From the NCBI RefSeq assembly GCF_003201815.1, contig NZ_QJKB01000004.1, positions 186,001 through 250,000 on the forward strand: 64,000 nt of DNA. The letters are read 5' to 3'. Positions 1 to 8,232 of this stretch are shown piece by piece. The first letter of the stretch is position 1. Each line of letters starts with the position of its first letter. The position numbers were made by a program, and so were the translations under genes. Below the pieces are notes generated by a model that saw only the letters and a program-made list of their open reading frames with translations, was not told the DNA's origin and did not search any database. This DNA comes from Undibacterium pigrum (GTDB lineage: Bacteria > Pseudomonadota > Gammaproteobacteria > Burkholderiales > Burkholderiaceae_D).

Positions 1-1
1 C

Positions 2-226
2 GACCGCCCTGAAGCCATGCTGGTGGCTGAACGCATACGCGACCATATTCAATCCATGCCTCTGAGTTCTGCCTCTGGCGAGACTTTTTCTCTGACGGTC
101 AGCATAGGGATTGCCATCTACAGAGCAGAAGATGACAGGCTGGGCCGCTTGCTTGAGCGGGCCGACAAGGCTCTGTATCAGGCCAAGAGCCATGGCCGCA
201 ATCAGGTGATCTGGGAAACCTGCTGA
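2..226 (+). CDS. GGDEF diguanylate cyclase, C-terminal fragment
   Basis: Only the last ~74 codons are in the window; the reading frame is open to the left edge, so the apparent ATG at 17 is internal. The residues after the active site match the end of a GGDEF domain: a strand reading SLTVSIGIA, then a helix with RADKALYQAKSHGRNQV, the usual C-terminal signature of cyclic-di-GMP synthases. The GGDEF motif itself and any sensory domain lie outside the window, so catalytic competence and input cannot be judged. It is convergent with the DUF3667 gene that follows 29 bp later. Confidence 0.9.
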   Translation, partial: DRPEAMLVAERIRDHIQSMPLSSASGETFSLTVSIGIAIYRAEDDRLGRLLERADKALYQAKSHGRNQVIWETC

Positions 227-255
227 AGCAGCAGGCATTTCCGGTCACATGATAA

Positions 256-1386
256 TCAGGCGCTGAGCACGACGATCAGCAATAAATAAATGAGTAATGA
301 ACATGCTGCGATCAGGAGCAGGGCAAAGGTGCGCCACAAACTGGCGAAAATACCAAGCTCATAAGCACTGCGCAATTGCCGGAATATATGGACAGGCGGT
401 ACAAAAATAACCAGCAGCAATGCCGTCATCGAAAAGCTGAAAGTGTTCAATATCGCTGCCACTATTAAGAGCAAAGCCATGAAAGACAGTGAGTAAAGCG
501 AAAACACGGCATGGTCGAACATGCCATATCGACGCTTGAAGATGAACATCAGCCATAAGAAAGGCAATGAGATTGGCATCAGCAGGAAGGACAGTTTTGA
601 GGCATTGCTCTTTATCTTGTATAAGGTCAGTTCAGGTGTTTTGAGAGCATGCCTGACCTTTTTCTCTACCTGGGGGGATGAGAAGCTCACATTTTTCCCA
701 TCCAGTTTCTTGTCTATTGTTTGCGCAATTTCAGCCAGGCGATTGCTTTCGGGCTCTGATTTTTCACTTTCTTTTTTTGTGTCTGGCGTTGTCAGCAAAT
801 TCAGAGAGCTTTGCAAACCAGTGATTTCCAGTTCAAGTTCAGTAATGTCTTCTTTCAGGTCTTCCAGTTTGGCATCTCCTGCGGGAAGTTTTGCTCGCTG
901 ATCTTGCAGTGATACCAGCTTTACCTTGTTTTCCTGCAAGACCTTGCTGATGCCTTCCCTGGTATGAGGCTGGTCAGAAATGCTGTTAAGCGGGTTATTG
1001 CTGGTGAACGAAAACACAAAGAACATCAGAAAGATCAAAAACAAGAATAAAGCCAGCGGCGAGACATAGCGTGTACGCTGGCCTGCGATGTAATTGCGGG
1101 TCAATTTTCCTGGCGAGAAGATCAATGCCGGAACAGTTCTCCAGGCCTTGGTCTCGAAGTGAAGCAGACCATGCAGGAGTTCTTCGATCAAATGCAGTAG
1201 CGAGCGATGGATATGGGCAGCCTGGCCGCAGGCATGGCAAAAGCTGCCTTGCAGGCTGGTGTTGCAATTGGCGCAGGTATGGCCGTGGTTTTCTGCACCC
1301 GTTGCATGATGGCTGGCTTTTTCTGCTTCTTTGACCAGTATTATTTCTGACGCCACTTCTGCGGCAGTCCCTAAGTCCGGGCTCAT
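256..1386 (-). CDS. DUF3667-type zinc-ribbon membrane protein (paralogue 1)
   Basis: This 376-residue protein has an N-terminal zinc ribbon (CANC and CHAC pairs, residues ~37-53). A conserved amphipathic stretch with LTRNYIAGQR and YVSPLALFLF follows and runs into a first membrane segment at ~110-128. A charged region predicted to form a coiled coil spans ~145-235, and three or four further hydrophobic segments fill the C-terminal third. This is the layout of the DUF3667 family, whose biochemical role is not established. A close paralogue with the same architecture lies at 8233-9324 on the same strand; the ribbons and membrane parts are conserved and the coiled-coil middle is divergent. The gene appears monocistronic. 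Confidence 0.75.
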   Translation of the reverse strand: MSPDLGTAAEVASEIILVKEAEKASHHATGAENHGHTCANCNTSLQGSFCHACGQAAHIHRSLLHLIEELLHGLLHFETKAWRTVPALIFSPGKLTRNYIAGQRTRYVSPLALFLFLIFLMFFVFSFTSNNPLNSISDQPHTREGISKVLQENKVKLVSLQDQRAKLPAGDAKLEDLKEDITELELEITGLQSSLNLLTTPDTKKESEKSEPESNRLAEIAQTIDKKLDGKNVSFSSPQVEKKVRHALKTPELTLYKIKSNASKLSFLLMPISLPFLWLMFIFKRRYGMFDHAVFSLYSLSFMALLLIVAAILNTFSFSMTALLLVIFVPPVHIFRQLRSAYELGIFASLWRTFALLLIAACSLLIYLLLIVVLSA

Positions 1387-1566
1387 AAATGCGCTCTCTT
1401 TTTTAATGATGGTGTCTGATCGCTGCGCTATCTCCCATGCAAAGAAAATAGTGTCAACAAAGTGTGGATTTTATAATATAAAGCTGGATATGAGCCGGGC
1501 TATTTATGAAATGAGTTCTAACTATTTGAACCGGTATTCGAATTATCTGACCAGAGTGATGATGAC

Positions 1567-1983
1567 ATGCGCGTATTGCAATCTCTTTTATTTTTACCCC
1601 TGATCATGTTGAGTGCAGGCGCACAGGCCCAGCGTGCGGCTTCTGGCGAAGACTGCTTCTCGCTTGGCGGGCAGGCAGACGCGCGGGAATGTCTGGAAAA
1701 GCGCGTCGCGCAAAGCAATATCACGCTCAGGCAGGCGGAAGCTGAAACTCTGATATCTGTGGGCCTATGGGACGATACTGCTACCAACCGTGCGCGTGTG
1801 AAGGGTAAATTGCTATCTTCAAGCAAGCAATATTTGCTTTACCGTGCAGAGCAATGTGAGTTGCAGGCAAACCTGGCAGCAGGGGGGACGGGTACATCCC
1901 ACAGACGTTTCTTATGCCTGCTGGAATTGAATGAGCAACGCATCGCCCACCTGCAAAGTGTCAGGGAAATAACCAATCGCTAG
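1567..1983 (+). CDS. Secreted LprI/DUF1311-like protein
   Basis: The 138-residue product begins with a signal peptide (hydrophobic to ~residue 20, cleavage after AQA). The mature part has four cysteines in two pairs: DCF and EC near the start, then QC and LCLLELNEQR near the end, with a GGTGTS turn between. That spacing and the terminal Cys-x(7)-R-x(2)-HL pattern resemble the lysozyme-inhibitor LprI N-terminal (DUF1311) family, which is periplasmic and disulfide-bonded. Lysozyme inhibition is a family annotation for a few members and is not shown here. The gene stands alone between a divergent DUF3667 gene and a PhnD-like gene. Confidence 0.6.
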   Translation: MRVLQSLLFLPLIMLSAGAQAQRAASGEDCFSLGGQADARECLEKRVAQSNITLRQAEAETLISVGLWDDTATNRARVKGKLLSSSKQYLLYRAEQCELQANLAAGGTGTSHRRFLCLLELNEQRIAHLQSVREITNR

Positions 1984-2156
1984 TATTATCAAGCCCGGGT
2001 AGAAACAAGCCTGGTTTTCATATTTGCTTATGCCATTTTCATGCTTGGTGCTATGCTGTCCATCTGATCTGCCAGCTCAACATCCGCCTTGATCAGTGTC
2101 GCGCTTTATCTGTTGCAATTGAAATCGTTTAATTCTTGATGACAAAGGTGCAAATA

Positions 2157-3038
2157 ATGAACAGTACACGCCTATTTCTGATAAAAATTGCTGGCTTCAT
2201 GATGCTACTGTCTGGTGCAATGACAGCCAGCAGTGCAGAACCCTATAAGCTGGGCGTCAATGCCCCGCGCTCCACGCAGGAAACACTCAACCAATGGCAA
2301 GATCTGGGTAAATATCTGAGCAAGACCACGGGCAAGGAAGTAGAAATTGTCCCCATGGAAGTGTCCAAGGTATTTGGTGATGCCAGTGCCAAAAAAGTTG
2401 ATTTCATACTCGCCAATCCCAACCAGACTCTGATGCTGAAAGTAAAGCTGGGCGCAACTTTGCTGGCATCCTTGAATGGCAAGCAGGGTTCGGTATTTGG
2501 TGGTGTTGTCGTGGTTAAAAAAGGCGGCAGTATCAGCAAGATAGAAGACCTGAAGGGCAAGCCCATCAGTGCCCTGGGCATACAATCAGCGGGTGGGTAT
2601 CTGTTCCAGGTCTATCATTTTTCCCAAAAGGGCATGCAACCCAGACGCGACTATGGTCTTTTCACAACGACCAGCCAGGACGACTCCATTCTCGCTGTAC
2701 AGTCAGGAAAATCCAGTGCTGCCTTTGTCCGTACCGGCATACTGGAAAACATGGCCAAGGAAGGTAAAATCAAGCTCGATGATTTCACTATCCTGGATGA
2801 ACGCAAGGATAGCAAATTCCCGTTTTTACTGACGACAGAACTGTATCCTGAATATTTCGTCATTGCCCTGCCACATGCGAATAAGGATGTGGCGGCAGAG
2901 ATCAAAACAGCATTGCTCAAAATGCCTGCAAGTGATCCAGCCGCGCAGACAGCAGGTATCAAGGGCTTTATTGAGCCTTTAAGCACTGCGACGCTGGAGA
3001 ATGCCATGCGTGCAGTGAAAGCACCGCCATTTGAATAA
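2157..3038 (+). CDS. PhnD-like phosphate/phosphonate-type periplasmic binding protein
   Basis: The ATG at 2157 is chosen because an AAAGGTG ribosome site precedes it and it gives a clean signal peptide (cleavage near SSA-E); TTG 2136 and ATG 2139 are alternatives. The mature protein has the PhnD fold pattern: YKLGV near the start, a Q-x-LGKYLSK helix, KVDFILANP, EDLKGKPIS and a SAAFVRTG segment in lobe two. PhnD relatives bind phosphonate, phosphite or unrelated oxyanions, and many orphan ones feed signalling proteins. No permease or ATPase gene is adjacent, so the ligand is unknown and a sensory role is possible. Confidence 0.8.
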   Translation: MNSTRLFLIKIAGFMMLLSGAMTASSAEPYKLGVNAPRSTQETLNQWQDLGKYLSKTTGKEVEIVPMEVSKVFGDASAKKVDFILANPNQTLMLKVKLGATLLASLNGKQGSVFGGVVVVKKGGSISKIEDLKGKPISALGIQSAGGYLFQVYHFSQKGMQPRRDYGLFTTTSQDDSILAVQSGKSSAAFVRTGILENMAKEGKIKLDDFTILDERKDSKFPFLLTTELYPEYFVIALPHANKDVAAEIKTALLKMPASDPAAQTAGIKGFIEPLSTATLENAMRAVKAPPFE

Positions 3039-3052
3039 CATCAACTGTGCAG

Positions 3053-3077
3053 GCATCGCCATGGAAAATGGCGATGC
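3053..3077. terminator. Hairpin between convergent genes
   Basis: A perfect 10-bp stem, GCATCGCCAT paired with ATGGCGATGC, closes a five-base GGAAA loop. It lies between the stop codons of the convergent PhnD-like and corA genes. No T-tract follows on either strand, so a terminator role is likely from position but not proven. Confidence 0.5.
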
Positions 3078-3095
3078 TCCTGAAGCTGCATCTTG

Positions 3096-4061
3096 CTACA
3101 ACCATCCGCTCTTGCGGAAGCGGTAGTATAAATAAGCGCAGGCAGAGAACATGATGCTTATTGCCATGGGATAGCCATAAGCCCATTCCAGTTCTGGCAT
3201 AGCCTTGAAGTTCATTCCCCAGATACCGGCAAAAGCGGTGGGTACTGCAAAAATTGCAGCACCGGCGGCCAGGCGTTTATTGACTTCACTCTCATCTATG
3301 GCAACCATGGATAAATTCACCTGTATCGCCGTGCTGATGGTGTCACGTATGGTTTCTATCGAGGTATTGATACGGTACAGGTGATCATATACATCGCGGA
3401 AATATTCCTGGGTATTTACACACAGTGCTGGTACGCGGCCACCGAATAATTTACCGCATGCTTCCATTAAAGGAGTGACCGCATGTTTGACCACCATGAT
3501 CTTGCGCTTGAGCTGGTACAGGCGCTGGATGTTTGCCCGTTCACTGCCCTTGGTAAAAATCTGTTCTTCGATGAGCTCAAGTTCTTCTTCCAGTGCCTCT
3601 ATAACGGGGAAGTAACGGTCAACCACAGCATCAATCAGCGCATAAAACACAAATGAGGAACCATGCTTGAGCAGATGTGGTTCACGTTCGCAACGCTGGC
3701 GTACACCGAGGAAATTTTGCTGGCAACGGTTACGCACAGACAGCACATAATTTTCACCGACAAAGAGGTTGAGTTCACCTATATTCAACTCACCTTCCAG
3801 CATTTCAACGGTATGGATGACGGCAAATAGCGAGTCGCCATACTCTTCAATTTTCGGCCTTTGATAGCCGTGGCGGGCATCTTCTACGGCCAGTTCATGC
3901 AAATCAAATTCCACCTGCATTTCCTGTAATTCTTCATCCGAGGCATCACGCAAGGCGACCCAGACAAACTGCTCCTTATGTTGTACATAGTCGCTGATGG
4001 CCGCTACCGAAATATCGGATAGTTTGCGGCCTTCTTGATAAGTAACGCAGTTGATTAACAT
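3096..4061 (-). CDS. corA: CorA-family magnesium/divalent cation channel
   Basis: This 321-residue protein has the CorA layout: an acidic alpha/beta N-terminal domain, a long stalk helix rich in Glu and Arg (~150-230), and two C-terminal membrane helices. The first helix ends in the selectivity motif GMN (FAGIWGMNF, ~residues 280-288), and the second ends with the basic tail YYRFRKSGWL. CorA pentamers import Mg2+ and sometimes Co2+/Ni2+ across the inner membrane. The length is normal (E. coli CorA is 316). It is monocistronic, convergent with the PhnD-like gene and followed on the same strand (upstream) by the GlxA-type regulator. Confidence 0.93.
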   Translation of the reverse strand: MLINCVTYQEGRKLSDISVAAISDYVQHKEQFVWVALRDASDEELQEMQVEFDLHELAVEDARHGYQRPKIEEYGDSLFAVIHTVEMLEGELNIGELNLFVGENYVLSVRNRCQQNFLGVRQRCEREPHLLKHGSSFVFYALIDAVVDRYFPVIEALEEELELIEEQIFTKGSERANIQRLYQLKRKIMVVKHAVTPLMEACGKLFGGRVPALCVNTQEYFRDVYDHLYRINTSIETIRDTISTAIQVNLSMVAIDESEVNKRLAAGAAIFAVPTAFAGIWGMNFKAMPELEWAYGYPMAISIMFSACAYLYYRFRKSGWL

Positions 4062-4151
4062 GATTCAGTTTTCCATTTCTTTGTCAGGACAAAATGCTTG
4101 CAAGCTCAGTCTGCTTTAATACATCCGCCATGTAAACTGGCGCAGGATAAA

Positions 4152-5228
4152 TCATTTAGCCTCATAAGAGGTAGTGTCGCTGGCACGCCACCAGCGCTTG
4201 TCTGTACGGAAATTGAAGCGACGCCGGAATTGCAGCGGGCTTAACTTGGTTTCCCTCTTGAACAGGCGGCAAAACGAGCTATTGTCGCGGTAGCCGCATT
4301 GCTCAACAATGGCGCTGATATCAAGCATGCTGATTTCCAGTAATTGCTTGGCTCTTTGTATGCGCAGTTTTTGCAGATAGGATAAGGGCGACATGCCCAG
4401 TACTTCATTGAAATAGCGGTTGATCGTGCGCGGGCTGACGGCAGCAGCTTGCGCAACGTCTTGCAAATTATAGACGCGCCTGAGATCGGCTTCCAGCCAT
4501 GCGCGCGCCTTGAAGACGATGCCGTCACGGGCTTTAGTAGATAAGACCTGGTTCATGTCGGCACTGATCTTGTAGCGCTCTTCCTGATAATAGGTGGCAT
4601 CTATCGCACTATTGCTCAGCGCATCGCCATAATACTGGCGCATGACTTCATAAATCAGGCGGTAATTGCTGGCTGGTGCACCAGTGGTATAGATATTGCC
4701 ATCGACCACTACTTCATGTCGCAAATTCAATAAAACATGTGGGTAGTTATCTGCCAGCCAGCCGCTCATCATCCAGCTCATGGCAGCTTGCTTGTGATCA
4801 AGCAAGCCTGCTTCTGCCAGAAAGGCCGTGGCGTTATAGCTGGCGGCAATGACGCCGCCGGACTGATAGCGTGCCTGCAGCAATGCTTTTTCTGCGCTGC
4901 CGGTTTTGACGCGTTTTTCCAGGTCATAAATGCTGGCCATTTGCAGGCCAGGTACAACCAGCACTGTTTGCCGGGCAGGCAGGTATTCATCCGTATCATC
5001 AAAGCCCGGCGCCATCAGATTTGCCAGCCATGGCAATTGCAGAGGCTTGCCTTGGACGTCAATGACGCGCCAGCGAAATGGCAGAGCGCGAGCACCCATA
5101 CTGCTGAGTTTTTCTGGATGCCGCAAGCTCCAGAAGGTATTGCCAGCAGTCACGGCATCAATGCTGGTCAGTGCAGCACCTGGCAGGCAGCCTTCCAGAT
5201 ATAAGAGATCAAAACGAACTGGTAACAT
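4152..5228 (-). CDS. GlxA-type transcriptional regulator (DJ-1/PfpI-like domain plus AraC helix-turn-helix)
   Basis: The 358-residue protein combines an N-terminal class I glutamine-amidotransferase-like (DJ-1/PfpI) domain, residues ~5-185, with a C-terminal AraC DNA-binding domain, ~225-335. The AraC part shows both helices: VAQAAAVSPRTINRYFNEVLGMSPLS and the second-site signature IVEQCGYRDNSSFCRLFKRE. The amidotransferase part senses small molecules in some relatives but is not catalytic. It is transcribed divergently from the FeeM-ThiF-nitroreductase trio with ~190 bp between the start codons, which makes it the obvious candidate regulator of that trio; this is inference from position. Confidence 0.88.
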   Translation of the reverse strand: MLPVRFDLLYLEGCLPGAALTSIDAVTAGNTFWSLRHPEKLSSMGARALPFRWRVIDVQGKPLQLPWLANLMAPGFDDTDEYLPARQTVLVVPGLQMASIYDLEKRVKTGSAEKALLQARYQSGGVIAASYNATAFLAEAGLLDHKQAAMSWMMSGWLADNYPHVLLNLRHEVVVDGNIYTTGAPASNYRLIYEVMRQYYGDALSNSAIDATYYQEERYKISADMNQVLSTKARDGIVFKARAWLEADLRRVYNLQDVAQAAAVSPRTINRYFNEVLGMSPLSYLQKLRIQRAKQLLEISMLDISAIVEQCGYRDNSSFCRLFKRETKLSPLQFRRRFNFRTDKRWWRASDTTSYEAK

Positions 5229-5419
5229 TTGATTACATAAATTTGCTTACAAGTTATGGCTGGATTGGCACATCGCTTGTCTATTTTAGCTTATTAATTT
5301 TATCTGAGCATGAATATACTTACCGGGCAGAAACGATACTTCTGCTTCCAAAAGTGGGTGCGCACGCCACAGGAAAGCTTTCTTTTCTCCTACAACCGCT
5401 TAATATCCTGGATAAGATC

Positions 5420-6181
5420 ATGCACTCACTTGCACAGACAAATACCATTATCGGTAGGCCGCTTGATGCTCCCCGCAAAGATAAGGACGGTGCTTTCACG
5501 CGGCAGCCACCGGTATATCCCTGGCCAGACAGGCAAAATTCCGGCTTCAAGGTCAAGCTGGTGAATTCCAGTAATGACCATGAATCCATCAGCATGCTGG
5601 TGAACCAGCGTTTCTCTTCACGGGGCTATGGCAAACCTGTCAGCCATGAGTTGCGTAAGCCCATGAACATCCTGAGCCTGCAGGCTACGATAGAAAACCG
5701 CATAGTCGGCACGCTCAGTGTGCAATTTGACTCTGAAGAGGGCTTGCCGCTTGATAGCCTGTATCAGTTCGAGCTCGACAGTTTGCGTCGCAAGGGGGCG
5801 AAGATATGCCAGTTCACCAAGCTGGCGATAGAAAAGGAAGTCAAATCCAAGAGTGTGCTGGCATCTCTGTTCCATATCGCCGAAATCTGGGCTTTCAAAG
5901 TGCGTCATTACAACTACATCTGCATAGAGGTGAACCCCAGGCATGTGGCGTTTTATGAGCGCATGCTCAATTTCACCGTTTTGAGTGAGGTTCGTGACAA
6001 TCAGCAAATCCAGGCACCGTCGGTCTTGCTGGGTATAGACTTGAATTATGTTGACATGCTGGTGCAGCAGTTTGGTGGCAAGCCAGAGCTGGCTGAGAAG
6101 GAACGCTCCTTCTATCCCTATCTGTTTTCACCTCAGGAAGAATTCAGCCTGGCATGCCGTTTGCGTAGCATGAGTGAGTAA
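5420..6181 (+). CDS. FeeM-like N-acyl amino acid synthase / autoinducer-synthase-fold acyltransferase
   Basis: The open frame extends back to 5171, but that part lies over the divergent regulator's start and encodes no family sequence, so ATG 5420 (253 residues) is preferred. Family hallmarks are visible. An early strand reads FKVKLVNS, followed by GTLSVQFDSEEGLPLDSLYQFELDSLR (given here in pieces: GTLSV, GLPLDS, FELDSLR). Then come the LAIEKE block and IEVNPRHVAFYERMLNF near the C terminus. FeeM joins a long-chain acyl group from acyl-ACP to an amino acid, as acyl-homoserine lactone synthases do. The gene overlaps or abuts the ThiF-like gene, implying co-translation. The acceptor substrate cannot be read from sequence. 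Confidence 0.8.
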   Translation: MHSLAQTNTIIGRPLDAPRKDKDGAFTRQPPVYPWPDRQNSGFKVKLVNSSNDHESISMLVNQRFSSRGYGKPVSHELRKPMNILSLQATIENRIVGTLSVQFDSEEGLPLDSLYQFELDSLRRKGAKICQFTKLAIEKEVKSKSVLASLFHIAEIWAFKVRHYNYICIEVNPRHVAFYERMLNFTVLSEVRDNQQIQAPSVLLGIDLNYVDMLVQQFGGKPELAEKERSFYPYLFSPQEEFSLACRLRSMSE

Positions 6182-7127
6182 AAACATGGAACAGCAACTC
6201 AACATGCTGGTCAGCAATGGACAGGACAGTAATGCATCTGCTTTCGATTATGACCAGGCTTTTTCCCGCAACCTGGGCTGGTTTACAGAGACAGAGCAAG
6301 CGCAGCTGCGTGGCAAGAGGGCGGCAATTGCCGGTATGGGTGGCGTTGGCGGCGCCCATTTGCTGACGCTGGCCAGGCTGGGTATTGGTGCTTTTCATAT
6401 CGCCGACTTCGATCAGTTTGATTTGCCCAATATGAATCGGCAGGCCGGTGCCATGCAGTCCACACTGGGGAAAGACAAGGCGCAAGTCATGCAAGCCATG
6501 GCCAAAGATATCAATCCTGACTTGCAGATCGAAGTATTTCCGCAAGGAGTGGGCGCGGGCAATATGGATGCCTTTCTGGACGGTGTTGATATTTATATTG
6601 ATAGCCTGGATTTTTTTGCCTTTGATACCCGCCGTGCGGTGTTCGCAGCCTGCTATCGTAAAGGCATACCCGCAGTCACAGCCGCCCCTCTGGGTATGGG
6701 CACCGCGGTACTGTCTTTCATGCCTGGCAAGATGAGCTTTGATGATTATTTCCAGATGCAGGGTCAGTCAGAATTTGAGCAAGGCATACGCTTCTTGCTG
6801 GGCCTGGCACCGGCCCGCCTGCATGGCACTTATCTGGTTGACCCCAGCCGCGTCAGGCTGGATCTGAAGAAGGGCCCATCTACGGTAATGGCATGCCAGT
6901 TGTGTGCGGGTGTGGCTGCGACAGAGGCAGCAAAAATTCTTTTAGGCCGCGGCAAAGTTGTTTGTGCACCACGTGGTATACACTATGACGCATACAGGCA
7001 AGAGTTAAAGAAAACCTGGCTGCCTGGTGGCAACCGCAATCCTCTGCAAAAAATAAAGCTGGCCATCGCCAGACGCATGCTGGGCCAGAAACTGGTGACA
7101 GCAGAAAGGCAGCATGAGCCCGCTTGA
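6174..7127 (+). CDS. ThiF/E1-like adenylyltransferase (Rv1355c/MoeY N-terminal-half-like)
   Basis: A Rossmann nucleotide-binding site (GMGGVGG, residues ~50-56) is followed by the acidic ADFDQFDLPNMNRQ block, which holds the adenylation Asp and Arg of E1/ThiF/MoeB enzymes. These enzymes adenylate the C terminus of ubiquitin-like carriers or peptides. One CxxC (CQLC, ~residue 243) is present where canonical members have two pairs, so zinc binding may be reduced. The GTG at 6174 overlaps the FeeM gene by 8 bp; ATG 6186 is an alternative start without overlap. The end overlaps the next gene by 14 bp. In mycobacteria an equivalent domain is, from memory, fused to a nitroreductase in Rv1355c (MoeY). 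No ubiquitin-like carrier gene is visible nearby. Confidence 0.82.
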   Translation: MSKNMEQQLNMLVSNGQDSNASAFDYDQAFSRNLGWFTETEQAQLRGKRAAIAGMGGVGGAHLLTLARLGIGAFHIADFDQFDLPNMNRQAGAMQSTLGKDKAQVMQAMAKDINPDLQIEVFPQGVGAGNMDAFLDGVDIYIDSLDFFAFDTRRAVFAACYRKGIPAVTAAPLGMGTAVLSFMPGKMSFDDYFQMQGQSEFEQGIRFLLGLAPARLHGTYLVDPSRVRLDLKKGPSTVMACQLCAGVAATEAAKILLGRGKVVCAPRGIHYDAYRQELKKTWLPGGNRNPLQKIKLAIARRMLGQKLVTAERQHEPA

Positions 7128-8217
7128 ATACGTACTCGACAAGGCACGCTGGGCACCCAGTGGCGACAATGTGCAAAGCTGGCGTTTTGAAATTATTTCA
7201 GAAGAAGTCTTCATCATCCATGCCTTTGATACCAGGGACACGGTTGTCTATGATATCGATGGCCGCCCCAGCCAGATCGCCCTGGGGGCATTGCTGGAAA
7301 ACATCAGCCTGGCTGCCAGCCATCAGCAGCGGCAGGCAGAATTCTTGCGCATAGACAGCGACAGCCAGCAAGACAATAGCAGGGCAATCAGCTATCAGGT
7401 CACGCTCTTACCTGTGGATGCCAGTATTCCTCATCCTCTGGTGGCAGAGATAGAAAAAAGAAGCGTGCAAAGGCGGGCGCTCTCTACGCGGGCTTTGCAG
7501 GCAGAGCATCAACTGGCTCTGGAGCAGGCTGTCGGGGATAATTTCACCATATGCTGGTTTGGTGGCTGGAAGCAGCGCTGGAAGATGGCGAAATTATTAT
7601 GGAGTAATGCAAAAATTCGCCTGACCATGCCGGAAGCTTTTCCGACACATAAGAAAGTCATAGACTGGGGCAAACAATTCAGTGACGACCGCATACCCGA
7701 CCAGGCCATAGGCATGGACAAGCTGGGGCTATTACTGATGCGATGGGCCATGCATAGCTGGCAGCGGGTCAACTGGATGAACCGTTATATGGCGGGCACC
7801 TGGCTGCCACGTCTGCAACTTGATCTGATTCCCGCACTGTTTTGCGCGACACATTTCATGATCGTGGCAAAGAAAGAACCGCAAACAGTAGAAGATTTTG
7901 TTGCTGCCGGTCGCAGCCTGCAAAGCTTCTGGCTGACGGCAACGCAACTGGGCATACAACTGCAGCCAGAAATGACACCCTTGATTTTCAACTGGTACGT
8001 CAAGGCAGGGCGCACTTGTAGCAGCACCGTTGGCATACAGGAGCAAATGCAGGATTTACAGCAAAACCTGGCTGCATTTTGCCATCCCTCCATATTGAAA
8101 AACTGCTGTTTCATGGGACGGGTGGGTTATGGCAAAGCTGCACAGTCACGTTCCCTGCGATTGAAATTGCATGATTTATGTCTGCCATTCGCAGCCAGGC
8201 ACAAGGATGCGGCCTAG
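7114..8217 (+). CDS. Nitroreductase-family flavoprotein (MoeY C-terminal-half-like)
   Basis: The N terminus carries the FMN-binding pattern of nitroreductases, ARWAPSGDNVQSWRF (residues ~11-25). A DGRPSQIALGALLENI segment matches the dimer-interface helix. The C-terminal third has the FVAAGRSLQSFWLTATQLGI helix that precedes the last flavin contacts. At 367 residues it is much longer than a 200-residue NfsB type; a Trp-rich insertion fills ~165-255. The start lies inside the ThiF-like gene (14-bp overlap), so the pair is almost certainly translated together. Likely role: oxidation or reduction of an intermediate made by the two upstream enzymes, by inference. Confidence 0.78.
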   Translation: MSPLEYVLDKARWAPSGDNVQSWRFEIISEEVFIIHAFDTRDTVVYDIDGRPSQIALGALLENISLAASHQQRQAEFLRIDSDSQQDNSRAISYQVTLLPVDASIPHPLVAEIEKRSVQRRALSTRALQAEHQLALEQAVGDNFTICWFGGWKQRWKMAKLLWSNAKIRLTMPEAFPTHKKVIDWGKQFSDDRIPDQAIGMDKLGLLLMRWAMHSWQRVNWMNRYMAGTWLPRLQLDLIPALFCATHFMIVAKKEPQTVEDFVAAGRSLQSFWLTATQLGIQLQPEMTPLIFNWYVKAGRTCSSTVGIQEQMQDLQQNLAAFCHPSILKNCCFMGRVGYGKAAQSRSLRLKLHDLCLPFAARHKDAA

Positions 8218-8232
8218 CTGCTTTTGCCGTTC

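Noticed and set aside
5171..5419. N-terminal extension of the FeeM-like gene
   Set aside because: It crosses the divergent regulator's start and encodes promoter DNA with a chance hydrophobic run; family similarity begins after 5420.
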